Source of the DNA: Pegethrix bostrychoides GSE-TBD4-15B
GTDB taxonomy: Bacteria > Cyanobacteriota > Cyanobacteriia > Elainellales > Elainellaceae
DNA: 64,000 bases
Direction: 5' to 3'
Assembly (NCBI GenBank): GCA_019359155.1
Contig: JAHHHV010000084.1
Location: 1-64,000 of the forward strand
This document shows positions 40,669-49,436 of the stretch, in pieces (the first letter of the stretch is position 1; each line of letters opens with the position of its first letter). Both the position numbers and the translations under genes were made by a program. Below the pieces are notes generated by a model. That model worked only from the letters and a program-made list of their open reading frames with translations. It ran no database searches and was not told the DNA's origin.

Positions 40669-43404
40669 ATGACTGCAGAAGAACAGCGACTCAAGCAAAG
40701 CCGCGCCAAGCAGGCCGACTGGTATAAATGGGGACCTTACCTGAGCGAGCGGCAGTGGGGAACAGTGCGCGAAGACTACAGCAGCGACGGCAACGCCTGG
40801 GACTATTTCCCGCATGATCACGCTCGCTCACGCGCCTATCGCTGGGGTGAAGATGGGCTGGGTGGCATTACCGACAACCACAATCTGCTCTGCTTTGCGC
40901 TGTCGCTCTGGAACGGTCAAGACCCCATCCTCAAAGAGCGGCTGTTTGGCTTGACGAATAGCCAGGGCAATCACGGCGAAGATGTCAAAGAGTACTACTT
41001 CTATGTAGACAGCACGCCGACTCACTCTTACATGAAGTATCTCTATAAGTATCCGCAAGCGGCCTATCCCTATAACGATTTAGTGGAAACTAATCGTCAC
41101 CGCAGTCGCTATGAGCTGGAGTACGAACTGCTGGATACGGGCATTTTTGACGAAGATCGCTACTTTGACGTATTTGTGGAATACGCTAAGGCTGATACTG
41201 AAGATGTCTTAATTCAGATCAGCGTTGCCAATCGCGGCCCCGAAGCAGCTCCCATCCATCTGCTGCCAACGCTCTGGTTTCGCAACACCTGGTCTTGGCC
41301 AGTCGGCGGCGCTAAGCCCACAATGACCAAAATCGAAGGCACAGGCAGCAGCGTTGTTCACGCGCATATCAACGATACCCTGCTCGATGTCTATATCCGC
41401 GACTACTACCTCTATTGCGATGGCGTAGTGCCACTTCTGTTCACCGAGAACGAAACCAACCAGCAGCGGCTGTTTAATACGCCCAACGCCAGCCCGTTTG
41501 TCAAAGATGGGATCAACAACGCGATTCTGCATGGTCAGCAGGATGCGGTGAATCCCAGCGATATTGGCACCAAAGTTGCGCCGCATTACGAAATGACGGT
41601 GGGGGCAGGAGAGACCCAGGTGATCCGGCTGCGGTTGACGAAGCGCGATCCGACACAGCTCAGCCAGCCGTTTGCCGACTTTGATCCAATCTTGGCGACT
41701 CGCCTTCAAGAAGCCGACGAATTTTACGCCACGGTGATTCCGCCGTCGGTGATGGCAGAGCCTGACCGCGCCAACGTGATGCGGCAGGCGCTAGCGGGCA
41801 TGATGTGGACAAAGCAATACTTTTACTACGACGTGGATCAGTGGCTGCGGGAGCGCAATATTACGGCCTGGACACCCGTAGCTCAGAAAAAGCATATCCG
41901 GAACAGCGAATGGTTCCATATGCATAACGATGATATTGTCTCCATGCCCGACAAATGGGAATATCCCTGGTATGCAGCCTGGGATCTGGCTTTTCACGTA
42001 ATTCCGATTAGCCTGATCGATCCAGACTTTGCCAAAGACCAGCTGATGCTGATGCTGCGGGAAGACTACCTGCATCCCAACGGCCAAATTCCGGCCTATG
42101 AGTGGAACTTTGGCGATGTGAATCCACCGGTTCACGCCTTTGCTACCTGGGAAATCTACACGCGCGACCGCGAGCGCAACAACGGCATCGGCGACGTGGA
42201 ATTTCTCAAGTACGCCTTCTCAAAGCTGCTGATTAACTTTACCTGGTGGGTCAACCGCAAAGACCAAGGTGGCAACAATCTGTTTGAAGGCGGCTTCCTG
42301 GGGCTAGATAACATCAGCGTCTTTGATCGCAGTTCGTCGCTGCCCACGGGTGGTCATCTGGAACAGGCGGACGGCACGGCCTGGATGGTGTTTTTTAGCC
42401 AGCGGATGTTCCAGATTGCGGTGGAGCTGTCATTGCACGACACGATCTATGAGGATCTGGCGATCAAGTTTTTTGAGCATACGATGTGGATTGCCGGAGC
42501 GATGGATCGAATCGGCGAACATCAGGACGAGCTGTGGGACGAAGAAGACGGCTTCTTTTACGACGTGCTGCGTCTACCGGACGGGGATTCAACCCGACTC
42601 AAGGTGCGCTCTCTCGTCGGGCTGCTATCGCTGATGGCGGTGGCGGTTTTCCCCAGCGAAGCCTTTGAACAACTGCCCCGGCTCAGAGAGCGCATCCAGC
42701 TGTTCATTGTCCGTCACCCTGAGCTAACGCAGAATATCCATTTGCCCAATCAGCTGGGCGAGCGCAATCGGGTGATGCTCTCCATTCTGAACGAGGCCAA
42801 GCTGCGGCGGGTGCTCTCCAAAATGCTGGATGAAGCCGAATTCCTCAGCGACTACGGCATTCGCTCGCTGTCTCGCCATCACCTAGAGCATCCTTACTCC
42901 TACTACCACGACGGTATGGAGTTTAAGGTCGGCTATGTGCCGGGGGATTCGACATCCGGGATGTTTGGCGGCAACTCCAACTGGCGCGGCCCAATCTGGA
43001 TGCCGGTGAATCTGCTGCTGCTGCGCTCGCTGCTTCAGCTTTACAGCTACTACGGCGATGCGTTCACGATTGAATATCCTACCGGATCCGGGGAGCATTT
43101 AACGTTATTTAAGATCACCCAAAAAATCAGCGAGCGAATTGTCAGCATTTTCCTTCAGGATGAGTCGGGTCGCCGTCCAGTCTACGGCAACCAGGCCGAG
43201 AAGTTCCAGACCGATCCGCACTGGCGCGATCTGATTCTGTTCTACGAGTATTTTAACGGCGATACCGGAGCCGGAATTGGTGCCAGTCACCAGACGGGCT
43301 GGACGGGCTGTGTCGCTCGGATCATCCAGGCTTTGGGCTATTTCACCGAAGAAACCGTGCTGGATACAATCGCGCCGGGAGAGTTAGCCAAGTACCACCG
43401 CTAA
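40669..43404 (+). CDS. GH63-like glucosidase
   Basis: 911 aa from ATG 40669, chosen for CAGGAG just upstream; a longer frame from 40561 overlaps the SDR end and is not credible. Recognisable stretches are YLSERQWGTVREDYSSDGNA near the start, WDLAFHVIPISLIDPDFAKD, PPVHAFATWEIY, ADGTAWMVFFSQ and TGWTGCVARIIQ at the end. These fit the bacterial branch of mannosyl-oligosaccharide glucosidase (GH63) (alpha/alpha)6-barrel enzymes, some of which act on glucosylglycerate or mannosylglycerate. The protein is cytoplasmic. A compatible-solute or glycogen-derived substrate is plausible. Confidence 0.85.
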   Translation: MTAEEQRLKQSRAKQADWYKWGPYLSERQWGTVREDYSSDGNAWDYFPHDHARSRAYRWGEDGLGGITDNHNLLCFALSLWNGQDPILKERLFGLTNSQGNHGEDVKEYYFYVDSTPTHSYMKYLYKYPQAAYPYNDLVETNRHRSRYELEYELLDTGIFDEDRYFDVFVEYAKADTEDVLIQISVANRGPEAAPIHLLPTLWFRNTWSWPVGGAKPTMTKIEGTGSSVVHAHINDTLLDVYIRDYYLYCDGVVPLLFTENETNQQRLFNTPNASPFVKDGINNAILHGQQDAVNPSDIGTKVAPHYEMTVGAGETQVIRLRLTKRDPTQLSQPFADFDPILATRLQEADEFYATVIPPSVMAEPDRANVMRQALAGMMWTKQYFYYDVDQWLRERNITAWTPVAQKKHIRNSEWFHMHNDDIVSMPDKWEYPWYAAWDLAFHVIPISLIDPDFAKDQLMLMLREDYLHPNGQIPAYEWNFGDVNPPVHAFATWEIYTRDRERNNGIGDVEFLKYAFSKLLINFTWWVNRKDQGGNNLFEGGFLGLDNISVFDRSSSLPTGGHLEQADGTAWMVFFSQRMFQIAVELSLHDTIYEDLAIKFFEHTMWIAGAMDRIGEHQDELWDEEDGFFYDVLRLPDGDSTRLKVRSLVGLLSLMAVAVFPSEAFEQLPRLRERIQLFIVRHPELTQNIHLPNQLGERNRVMLSILNEAKLRRVLSKMLDEAEFLSDYGIRSLSRHHLEHPYSYYHDGMEFKVGYVPGDSTSGMFGGNSNWRGPIWMPVNLLLLRSLLQLYSYYGDAFTIEYPTGSGEHLTLFKITQKISERIVSIFLQDESGRRPVYGNQAEKFQTDPHWRDLILFYEYFNGDTGAGIGASHQTGWTGCVARIIQALGYFTEETVLDTIAPGELAKYHR

Positions 43405-43450
43405 GGTTGTTGAGTGTGTTGAGTTTAAATCTAATTAGCCAATTAAATCT

Positions 43451-43948
43451 ATGTCTAATCACGTTTCGCGATATATCTTTGCCCTGTCAATGGGGCTGCT
43501 GAGCGCTGTTACTCCAGCTCTGGCAGAGTCTAACTCTCGCCCCGCTGCGTTGCAAATGGCTCAAGCTGACTCGCTGACCGGGAGCTGGCGGCTGGTGAAT
43601 ATGGGCGAAATCGGCTCTCCGGGGGTGGTGCCACAGGCCAACGAACTGACAGCAGAGTTCGCCGAATCTCGAATTTCAGGCTCAGGAGGCTGCAACCGCT
43701 TTATGGGCGGCTACGAAATCCCGCAGGCTGGAACGCTCAGCATTGGCCCACTGGCCTCCACCTTCATGGCTTGCGAACAGCCGACTGCGAACCAAGAAGC
43801 GCAGTATCTGAAGGCACTCCAGGCGGCTCAGCGCTATGAGCTAGACGACGAGGGTCAGCTCGCCATTTTTTACCGCACCGATCAAGAGTCAGGCGTGCTG
43901 CGATTTGCTGGTCAAAATGCTGGTCAAAACGTCAGGGGGCTGTGGTAA
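43451..43948 (+). CDS. Exported META-domain protein (HslJ-like)
   Basis: 165 aa. Signal peptide (YIFALSMGLLSAVTPALA) then a single META domain: LTGSWRLVNMG, the hallmark SGSGGCNRFMGGYEI and IGPLASTFMACEQP, followed by EAQYLKALQAAQRYELDD. META domains occur in HslJ, a heat-induced outer-membrane protein. Two conserved cysteines (in GGCNRF and MACEQP) could form a disulfide. Periplasmic; role unknown. Confidence 0.88.
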   Translation: MSNHVSRYIFALSMGLLSAVTPALAESNSRPAALQMAQADSLTGSWRLVNMGEIGSPGVVPQANELTAEFAESRISGSGGCNRFMGGYEIPQAGTLSIGPLASTFMACEQPTANQEAQYLKALQAAQRYELDDEGQLAIFYRTDQESGVLRFAGQNAGQNVRGLW

Positions 43949-43969
43949 TAGGCGAGCTTGGGATAATGC

Positions 43970-44023
43970 ACTTGTAATGCATTCGTAACATATCATTCGC
44001 AACACATCATTTGCAACATATAT
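43970..44023 (+). repeat. 14-15-nt imperfect tandem repeat, about 3 copies
   Basis: TGCATTCGTAACATA, TCATTCGCAACACA, TCATTTGCAACATA in a row in the gap before the next exported protein gene. Confidence 0.8.
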
Positions 44024-44095
44024 AGAACGTAGCCTCAACCTGAGCAACTACAATCATTTTACGCATCCATTTTTTAGGAATTACTGTTCAGCCCT

Positions 44096-44611
44096 ATGAC
44101 CCGTAGAAAAAAGCTCGCCTCTGCTGTCACTGCCGTATCTGCCGCAGCTGTGGGCGTGACTATAGGCCTCTTAGCGCCAGACCTAGCGGCAATCGCGAAT
44201 CCGAATCCCCAGCTCTGGGCACAGCAAACCTCTGATGACCCCACTGACTCTTGCGTAGCGCTACAAGAGGTGACGACTGGCAAAACCGAAATTCGCAAGC
44301 GGATCGAGAATCGTTTGATCACGCAGGGCAACTGGAACACCGATTTTCTGGTGCCGTCTGGCCAAGAGTTCAGCTATTTTGTGGCGATTCTCACTCCCGA
44401 ACATAATGCGCCCTTTCACATGACTCCCGCTCTGCGGTTTAGCAATGGCTCAACCGAATCGCTGTTTCGGCTTCAGTCTACTTTAACGTCTGGCGAAACC
44501 TATTCAGTGCCGTTTCAATCTCCCACAGGTCGGCAACCTGCCGTCGTCAATATGCGTGTTGGCGGCGTTAACGGCAACTTTTACACCATTGCTGTGACAG
44601 GTTGCCAATAG
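44096..44611 (+). CDS. Exported hypothetical protein
   Basis: 171 aa. The N-terminus MTRRKKLASAVTAVSAAAVG is a signal peptide with a paired arginine, so Tat export is possible. The mature part begins after about residue 43 and is beta-rich (FSYFVAILTPEHNAPFHMTP, then GETYSVPFQSPTGRQP, ending FYTIAVTGCQ), with cysteines near both ends (C53 and C170) that could pair. No family recognised; a small beta-sandwich is likely. Confidence 0.75.
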   Translation: MTRRKKLASAVTAVSAAAVGVTIGLLAPDLAAIANPNPQLWAQQTSDDPTDSCVALQEVTTGKTEIRKRIENRLITQGNWNTDFLVPSGQEFSYFVAILTPEHNAPFHMTPALRFSNGSTESLFRLQSTLTSGETYSVPFQSPTGRQPAVVNMRVGGVNGNFYTIAVTGCQ

Positions 44612-44707
44612 TAATTCCTACTAGCAATCTCCATCCGTAATCTCCAGCCTGAGCGCCCAGCGGCCATGCAGGAGTCTGAGGCATTTATTTTAGAGAAAGA
44701 GCGAATC

Positions 44708-46108
44708 ATGTTAGCCAAAAATTCTAATTCCTACGATTGCGTCGTCGTAGGTGCTGGACTAGCAGGACTGATGGCTGCCCGTAATCTCCAACGGTCAGGA
44801 CAGACCGTGCTAGTCATTGAAGCGCGAGATCGGGTGGGGGGACGGATGCATGGCGAGCAGTTACCCTCAGGCCAGTGGATTGATCGAGGCGGCCAGTGGG
44901 TGGGTTCCACTCAAGATCGGTTCTTGGCTTTGCTAGATGAATACCAAATCCGGCGCTTTCCCTCTCCGTCTGAAGGGAAAAAAGTGTTCCTATACGATGG
45001 CAACCGCTACGAGTTTGACGGTTTCTTCCAGGGGCTTCCCGAGGGTGAACCTCCCGGCGTAAGGGAGGCAGACTGGCAGGATGCAATGACAGCCTGGGAG
45101 CGGTTTGATGCCCTGACCAAAATCTTTCCGCCAGGGCATCCGCAGCAAACTGAGCAGAATCAAAAGCTAGATAGCCAGACCTTTGCCCAGTGGATTGCGG
45201 AAAATACGCAAACCGCCTTTGGCCACTGGTACTTCTCTTACATGGCGCGTGCAGTTGGGTTTTTGGGCCCCGCAGAGCCAAGCCAAGTCTCGCTGCTACA
45301 TGTGCTCTGGGGACAAAACTGTGCGCCGCAGTCAGAACATCCAGAGGCCGAGCTGCTGCATGGTGGAGCCGGTCAAATTCCGGGAAAGATCGTGGCTGAG
45401 TTAGACCATCAGGTTCGTTTGGGTGAACCTGTCTTGCAAATTAATCATCACGCAGCCGGAGTTGAAATTCTCACTGCAAAGGGACAGTATGCTGCACAGT
45501 ATGTTGTTGTGTCCATGCCGCCGCATCTAGCAGGCCGGATTATTTATCATCCACCGCTGCCGCCGCTGCGCGAACAGCTGACTCAGCGCGTCCCAATGGG
45601 TTGCTGTGCCAAGATTTTAGTCTCCTACGATCGCCCGTTTTGGCGAGAGAAGGGGCTGGCAGGAATTGGCTTGGGCAACTGTGAGTGGATTGAACTCTGC
45701 GCGGACAGTTCCGATCCAGAAACAGGCGTAGGCGTGATTGCCACATTTGTCGTCGGTGATCGCTATCGGCGCTGGCAGGCGATGCATGATGCCGATCGGC
45801 AAGCTGCTGTGCTGTCTGATCTAGCCAACTATTTTGGCGATCGGGCGCTTACTCCTGCTTCCTATGACGAAGTAGACTGGCCGAGTGACCCCTGGGCAGG
45901 GGGTGGCTATGCAGCCTTTATGCCACCCGGCGTATGGACGAGCTTTGGTGAAGCGCTCGCCGCGCCAGTGGGGCGGATCTATTGGGCAGGCACCGAAATG
46001 GCCGATCGCTGGCCTGGTTTCTTCGAGGGTGCTGTGCGGACGGGCGAAGCGGCAGCAGAGTCAATTAGAGCGCTGCTGCAAAACAGCCCGCGGCAAGAGA
46101 CTGTTTAG
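44708..46108 (+). CDS. Flavin monoamine oxidase family protein
   Basis: 467 aa from ATG 44708 (AGAAAGAG upstream; ATG 44666 is a possible alternative start adding 14 residues). FAD-binding CVVVGAGLAGLMAARNLQRS and VIEARDRVGGRMHG at the N-terminus, RGGQWVG next, and the C-terminal FAD block GRIYWAGTEMADRWPGFFEG. Closest in pattern to bacterial amine/putrescine or L-amino-acid oxidases; the substrate cannot be fixed. Makes H2O2 and an aldehyde from an amine. Monocistronic. Confidence 0.9.
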   Translation: MLAKNSNSYDCVVVGAGLAGLMAARNLQRSGQTVLVIEARDRVGGRMHGEQLPSGQWIDRGGQWVGSTQDRFLALLDEYQIRRFPSPSEGKKVFLYDGNRYEFDGFFQGLPEGEPPGVREADWQDAMTAWERFDALTKIFPPGHPQQTEQNQKLDSQTFAQWIAENTQTAFGHWYFSYMARAVGFLGPAEPSQVSLLHVLWGQNCAPQSEHPEAELLHGGAGQIPGKIVAELDHQVRLGEPVLQINHHAAGVEILTAKGQYAAQYVVVSMPPHLAGRIIYHPPLPPLREQLTQRVPMGCCAKILVSYDRPFWREKGLAGIGLGNCEWIELCADSSDPETGVGVIATFVVGDRYRRWQAMHDADRQAAVLSDLANYFGDRALTPASYDEVDWPSDPWAGGGYAAFMPPGVWTSFGEALAAPVGRIYWAGTEMADRWPGFFEGAVRTGEAAAESIRALLQNSPRQETV

Positions 46109-46172
46109 GGGGTCTGGCCAAATCAGAGAAACGGTATAACTTTGGGATAGGTTTAAGCATGGCAACGTGACC

Positions 46173-46334
46173 ATGAGCGAGATCGATTAGCTAGATGACG
46201 CTGACTACAGCAAGGTTGACCCGATCATGGGCGACGCGGCAGAGCTGTCATCAGCAGAGGATGTTCAAAAACTCTCTCAAGCTTTAGACAATCACAGCTC
46301 TGCTGCCCTGCTGTTGGCCTGGAACTCTGGGTAA
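46173..46334 (+). pseudogene. Remnant of a DUF1269/DUF6325-like gene with an in-frame stop
   Basis: From ATG 46173 the frame reads MSEID, then a TAG stop (46188-46190), then continues open for 47 codons to TAA at 46332: LDDADYSKVDPI... AEDVQKLSQALDNHSSAALL and LAWNSG. The 'SSAALLL' ending after an acidic helix resembles the C-terminal part of small membrane proteins of the DUF1269/DUF6325 type. The membrane hairpin is absent. Probably a decayed fragment; the rest of the 394-nt gap (46109-46502) shows only AT-rich sequence with no further gene. Confidence 0.4.
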
Positions 46335-46502
46335 ATGCGACTCTATAGCTGTAGCAAATAGCTGTAGTAATAAGTATTTTAGAGTATAGTAATTTTGATG
46401 TTGTTAGTTGATAGCTGAGTAGAGTCCGGACAACGTATAGTAGACGACATCATCGGTCACCTGATTGAACGCTAAATTTGCAACTCTGAGAAGGTTAAAC
46501 TG

Positions 46503-47621
46503 ATGAAGCCCCATCTCCAACGTGTGATTCTTTTTCTATCCGCGCTCACTCTGACCGTAAGCATTACCGCCTGCTTGGGCGGGCAACCTTCAGGCGAGCG
46601 CCCCGAAACCAGCGTCGAGCTGAAGCTGCCCTTTACTGACACCATCAGAGCTACAGGTGCAGGCGCATCGTTTCCGGCTCCGCTCTATCAAGGCTGGTTT
46701 CGCAACTTTAACAGCAAAATCCCGCAGATGCAGTTCAACTATCAGTCTACCGGAAGCGGAGCTGGAATTGAGCGATTCACAAACAATATCGTCGATTTTG
46801 GCGCAAGCGATATCGCCATGACCGACGAGCAGATTGCCAAAATCGATCGCGGCGTCATTCTGCTGCCGATGACCGCAGGCAGTATCGTCATGGCCTACAA
46901 TCTGCCTGATATCAAAGATATGAAGCTCTCCAGAGAAGCCTATATTGATATCTTTTTGGGCAAAATCACGAACTGGAACGATCCCAAGATTGCGGCAACG
47001 AATCCCGGCGTGACTTTTCCCAATCAGCCCATTACCGTCGCCCATCGCTCTGACGGCAGCGGCACCACCGCCATATTCACGAGCCACCTCGCTGAAGTTA
47101 GCCCGGAATGGAAGCAGTCAATTGGGACTGCAACCACCGTTCAGTGGCCGAGCGGGTCAGGTAAGACTTTTATTGGCGCACGCGGCAACGAAGGCGTGAC
47201 GGCACTGGTCAGCCAAACGGTGGGAGCCATTGGCTACTTAGAATATGGCTTTGCCACCAAATCAAATCTGAGCTTCGCCACCTTGGAAAACAAGGCGGGT
47301 AAGTTTGTGACCCCCAACAGCGAATCTGGAGCGGAAGCGCTGGCTCAGGTAGAGCTGCCAGATAATCTGCGCGTCTTTATCACTGACCCACCTGGAGATG
47401 GCTCCTATCCAATCGTCACCTATACCTGGATGATGCTCTACAAAAAATATGACGATCCCAATAAGGCAATTGCAATGGAGGCAATGGTTCAGTACGGCCT
47501 GACGGATGGGCAAAAGCAGGCCGCGCCAATCGGCTATATTGCGTTGCCGCCCAACGTGATCAAGCGAGTTGCCGCTGCCGCCGACGAAATCACGCCTGAC
47601 TTCACGATTAAATTAGAATAA
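46503..47621 (+). CDS. pstS: Phosphate ABC transporter substrate-binding lipoprotein PstS
   Basis: 372 aa. Lipobox ending at C24 (LTVSITAC). Family blocks: ATGAGASFPAPLYQGWFRNF, QSTGSGAGIERF (phosphate loop), DFGASDIAMTD, HRSDGSGTTAIFTSHLAEVS (second phosphate loop) and GAIGYLEYGFA. It captures orthophosphate in the periplasm and hands it to PstCAB. No pstC, pstA or pstB follows, so this is a solitary copy, as often seen in cyanobacteria with several PstS paralogues. SD GAAGG. No convincing tandem Pho box was found upstream. Confidence 0.95.
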   Translation: MKPHLQRVILFLSALTLTVSITACLGGQPSGERPETSVELKLPFTDTIRATGAGASFPAPLYQGWFRNFNSKIPQMQFNYQSTGSGAGIERFTNNIVDFGASDIAMTDEQIAKIDRGVILLPMTAGSIVMAYNLPDIKDMKLSREAYIDIFLGKITNWNDPKIAATNPGVTFPNQPITVAHRSDGSGTTAIFTSHLAEVSPEWKQSIGTATTVQWPSGSGKTFIGARGNEGVTALVSQTVGAIGYLEYGFATKSNLSFATLENKAGKFVTPNSESGAEALAQVELPDNLRVFITDPPGDGSYPIVTYTWMMLYKKYDDPNKAIAMEAMVQYGLTDGQKQAAPIGYIALPPNVIKRVAAAADEITPDFTIKLE

Positions 47622-47686
47622 GGTCACTTGCTCCAGCCCTAGAAATTCCTCTATAGTCTCTCTATTCACTCTCAAGTCCCCCTGCC

Positions 47687-48292
47687 ATGTTCAACTTTCT
47701 TAAGCCCGATCTGGCGACCAATCCATCGCCCCAGCAGATCGCTCATTCATTTCGCTGGCTGGGCTGGGGCGCATTTTGGCTACAGGCTTTCTTGGGATTC
47801 ATCCCAATTTTAGTCGTGCTGTCCACCGTATTTTCCAGGGCTGGATCGCCAGGTGGCGGCCTGACGCTCGGCATCGGACTCGCCATTCTCTGCCTGCTAG
47901 CGCTCTGCTTTAGCATTTATTGGTGCTATCGCTACACGAAGCTGGCTGGCAGATTGGCGGCTCAAGATCTGCGTCCGGCCAAGGCTCAGGTCAAGCGCGA
48001 TCTGAAGCTGGGGCTGCTGCTAAATCTCAGCATCATGGTGATTGCGGTGACGATTGCCCTGGCGCGAGTCGGGGAGCTTACCTTCAGGATGCTGGTTCTG
48101 CCGCAAGGCTCAACGGTGGTAGCTCCAACTCAGGTTGGCACAATGCTGACGCAGGGCGCGATTATCACGCCTTCCAACATGATTGCGATCCAGGCGATGG
48201 TGAGCGCAATTGCCGCCGGACTGATTGGCACTATTGTCTCGCTGCTGCTGATCTTCCAGGTTGGACAGCATCGCAGTAAGAATGAATTCTAA
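47687..48292 (+). CDS. DUF3611 family membrane protein
   Basis: 201 aa with four membrane helices (FWLQAFLGFIPILVVLSTVF; LGIGLAILCLLALCFSIYWC; LLLNLSIMVIAVTIALARVG; IAAGLIGTIVSLLLIFQVG). The start PSPQQIAHSFRWLGWGAFWL is typical of DUF3611, a family of cyanobacteria and chloroplasts of unknown function. Ends 50 nt before the AI-2E family gene on the same strand, so an operon is likely. Confidence 0.85.
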   Translation: MFNFLKPDLATNPSPQQIAHSFRWLGWGAFWLQAFLGFIPILVVLSTVFSRAGSPGGGLTLGIGLAILCLLALCFSIYWCYRYTKLAGRLAAQDLRPAKAQVKRDLKLGLLLNLSIMVIAVTIALARVGELTFRMLVLPQGSTVVAPTQVGTMLTQGAIITPSNMIAIQAMVSAIAAGLIGTIVSLLLIFQVGQHRSKNEF

Positions 48293-48342
48293 ATTGACTT
48301 TCGATCAATTGCGAGTTCCTTCTTTGGTTTTATAAACATCCT

Positions 48343-49425
48343 ATGGCTTCGCCATCTCCCCAATCTTCTTTTCCCTGGCAAACTCTCGCAAACTCGGCGC
48401 TGCTGCGCTACATTTTGCTGTTTGCCTGTGGCTGGATCACCGTGCTGCTGATCACCTATTTTTACAGCACAATTGCCCTGTTTGCGACTGCTGGCATCTT
48501 TGCAGCATTGCTCAACTATCCGGTGGGCTGGCTATCGCGCTCGATGCCAAGAGGCTGGGCGATTGCCGTCACCTTCCTAGTAGCGGTCGCGCTGCTGCTG
48601 AGTCTAGTCACCTTTGTCGGCCTAGAGGTGCTGAATCAGGGGCAAGGGCTAGTTGCGACGCTGCGGACGAGCCTCAGCCAGCCAGACTTTCTGCCGTTTC
48701 AAGATCTGCTAAATCGCATCGAATTCAGCAAGGTGATTGGCACGCTCCAGACTGGCTTGGTCTCAGGCTTGGGAATTTTGCAGGGCATCTTTTCAGGGCT
48801 ATTCATCGGCATATTTGGAGTCGTGATCTGTCTGTATATGCTGATCGATGGCGATAAGCTCTGGCAGTCGTTCCTGAAGCGGTTGCCAGCGTCATCCCGC
48901 GAGCGATTTTCGACCACGTTTCGGCAGAGCTTTCTGGGCTTTATCCGAGGGCAGCTGTTGCTGATGCTGTTTTTGTCAGGCAGCACGCTGCTGATTTTTC
49001 CGTTTTTGGGCGTGAACTACGCGCTGATTTTGGCGATCATTGTCGGCTTAATTGACGCAATTCCGGGGATTGGCGCGACGCTAGGGATCACTGTGGTGAG
49101 TCTACTGGTGCTGGCTTCTCAGGGCGGGGCGGTCGCGTTGCGCGTGGTGATTGTCTGTATTTTGCTGGTGCAGATTCAGGATAACTACCTGCGCCCCAAA
49201 GTAATGGGCGATGCTCTGGAACTGAACCCAGTTCTGCTGTTTTTGGCGCTGTTTATTGGCGAACGGATTGCCGGACTGCTGGGCATCTTTCTCTCGATTC
49301 CGATTGCCGGAATGATTGCGGCCTGGATGCGGGCATCTGAAACCCGCGCGGCTGCGCCAGATCTGAATCTAGATATGAGCCTAGAGCCAGCCCAAGAGGT
49401 TGAGCCGCCCGTCGAGCAGGTCTAA
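48343..49425 (+). CDS. AI-2E family transporter (YdiK/PerM-like)
   Basis: 360 aa. About eight membrane helices; family signatures include FFGVVIC-like loop IFGVVICLYMLIDGDKLWQS, GFIRGQLLLMLFLSGSTLLI, the GLIDAIPGIGATLGITVVSL motif and DNYLRPKVMGDALELNPVLL. Members export diverse small molecules or act as Na+/H+ antiporters; quorum signalling is not implied. Ends 11 nt before the DUF1400/C45 gene. Confidence 0.9.
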   Translation: MASPSPQSSFPWQTLANSALLRYILLFACGWITVLLITYFYSTIALFATAGIFAALLNYPVGWLSRSMPRGWAIAVTFLVAVALLLSLVTFVGLEVLNQGQGLVATLRTSLSQPDFLPFQDLLNRIEFSKVIGTLQTGLVSGLGILQGIFSGLFIGIFGVVICLYMLIDGDKLWQSFLKRLPASSRERFSTTFRQSFLGFIRGQLLLMLFLSGSTLLIFPFLGVNYALILAIIVGLIDAIPGIGATLGITVVSLLVLASQGGAVALRVVIVCILLVQIQDNYLRPKVMGDALELNPVLLFLALFIGERIAGLLGIFLSIPIAGMIAAWMRASETRAAAPDLNLDMSLEPAQEVEPPVEQV

Positions 49426-49436
49426 TTACTGAATCT

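Noticed and set aside
46335-46502. Possible Pho box upstream of pstS
   Set aside because: Only one TTTAACCT-like octamer (complement strand, near 46493) is present and it overlaps the ribosome site; the tandem direct repeats of a Pho box are missing.
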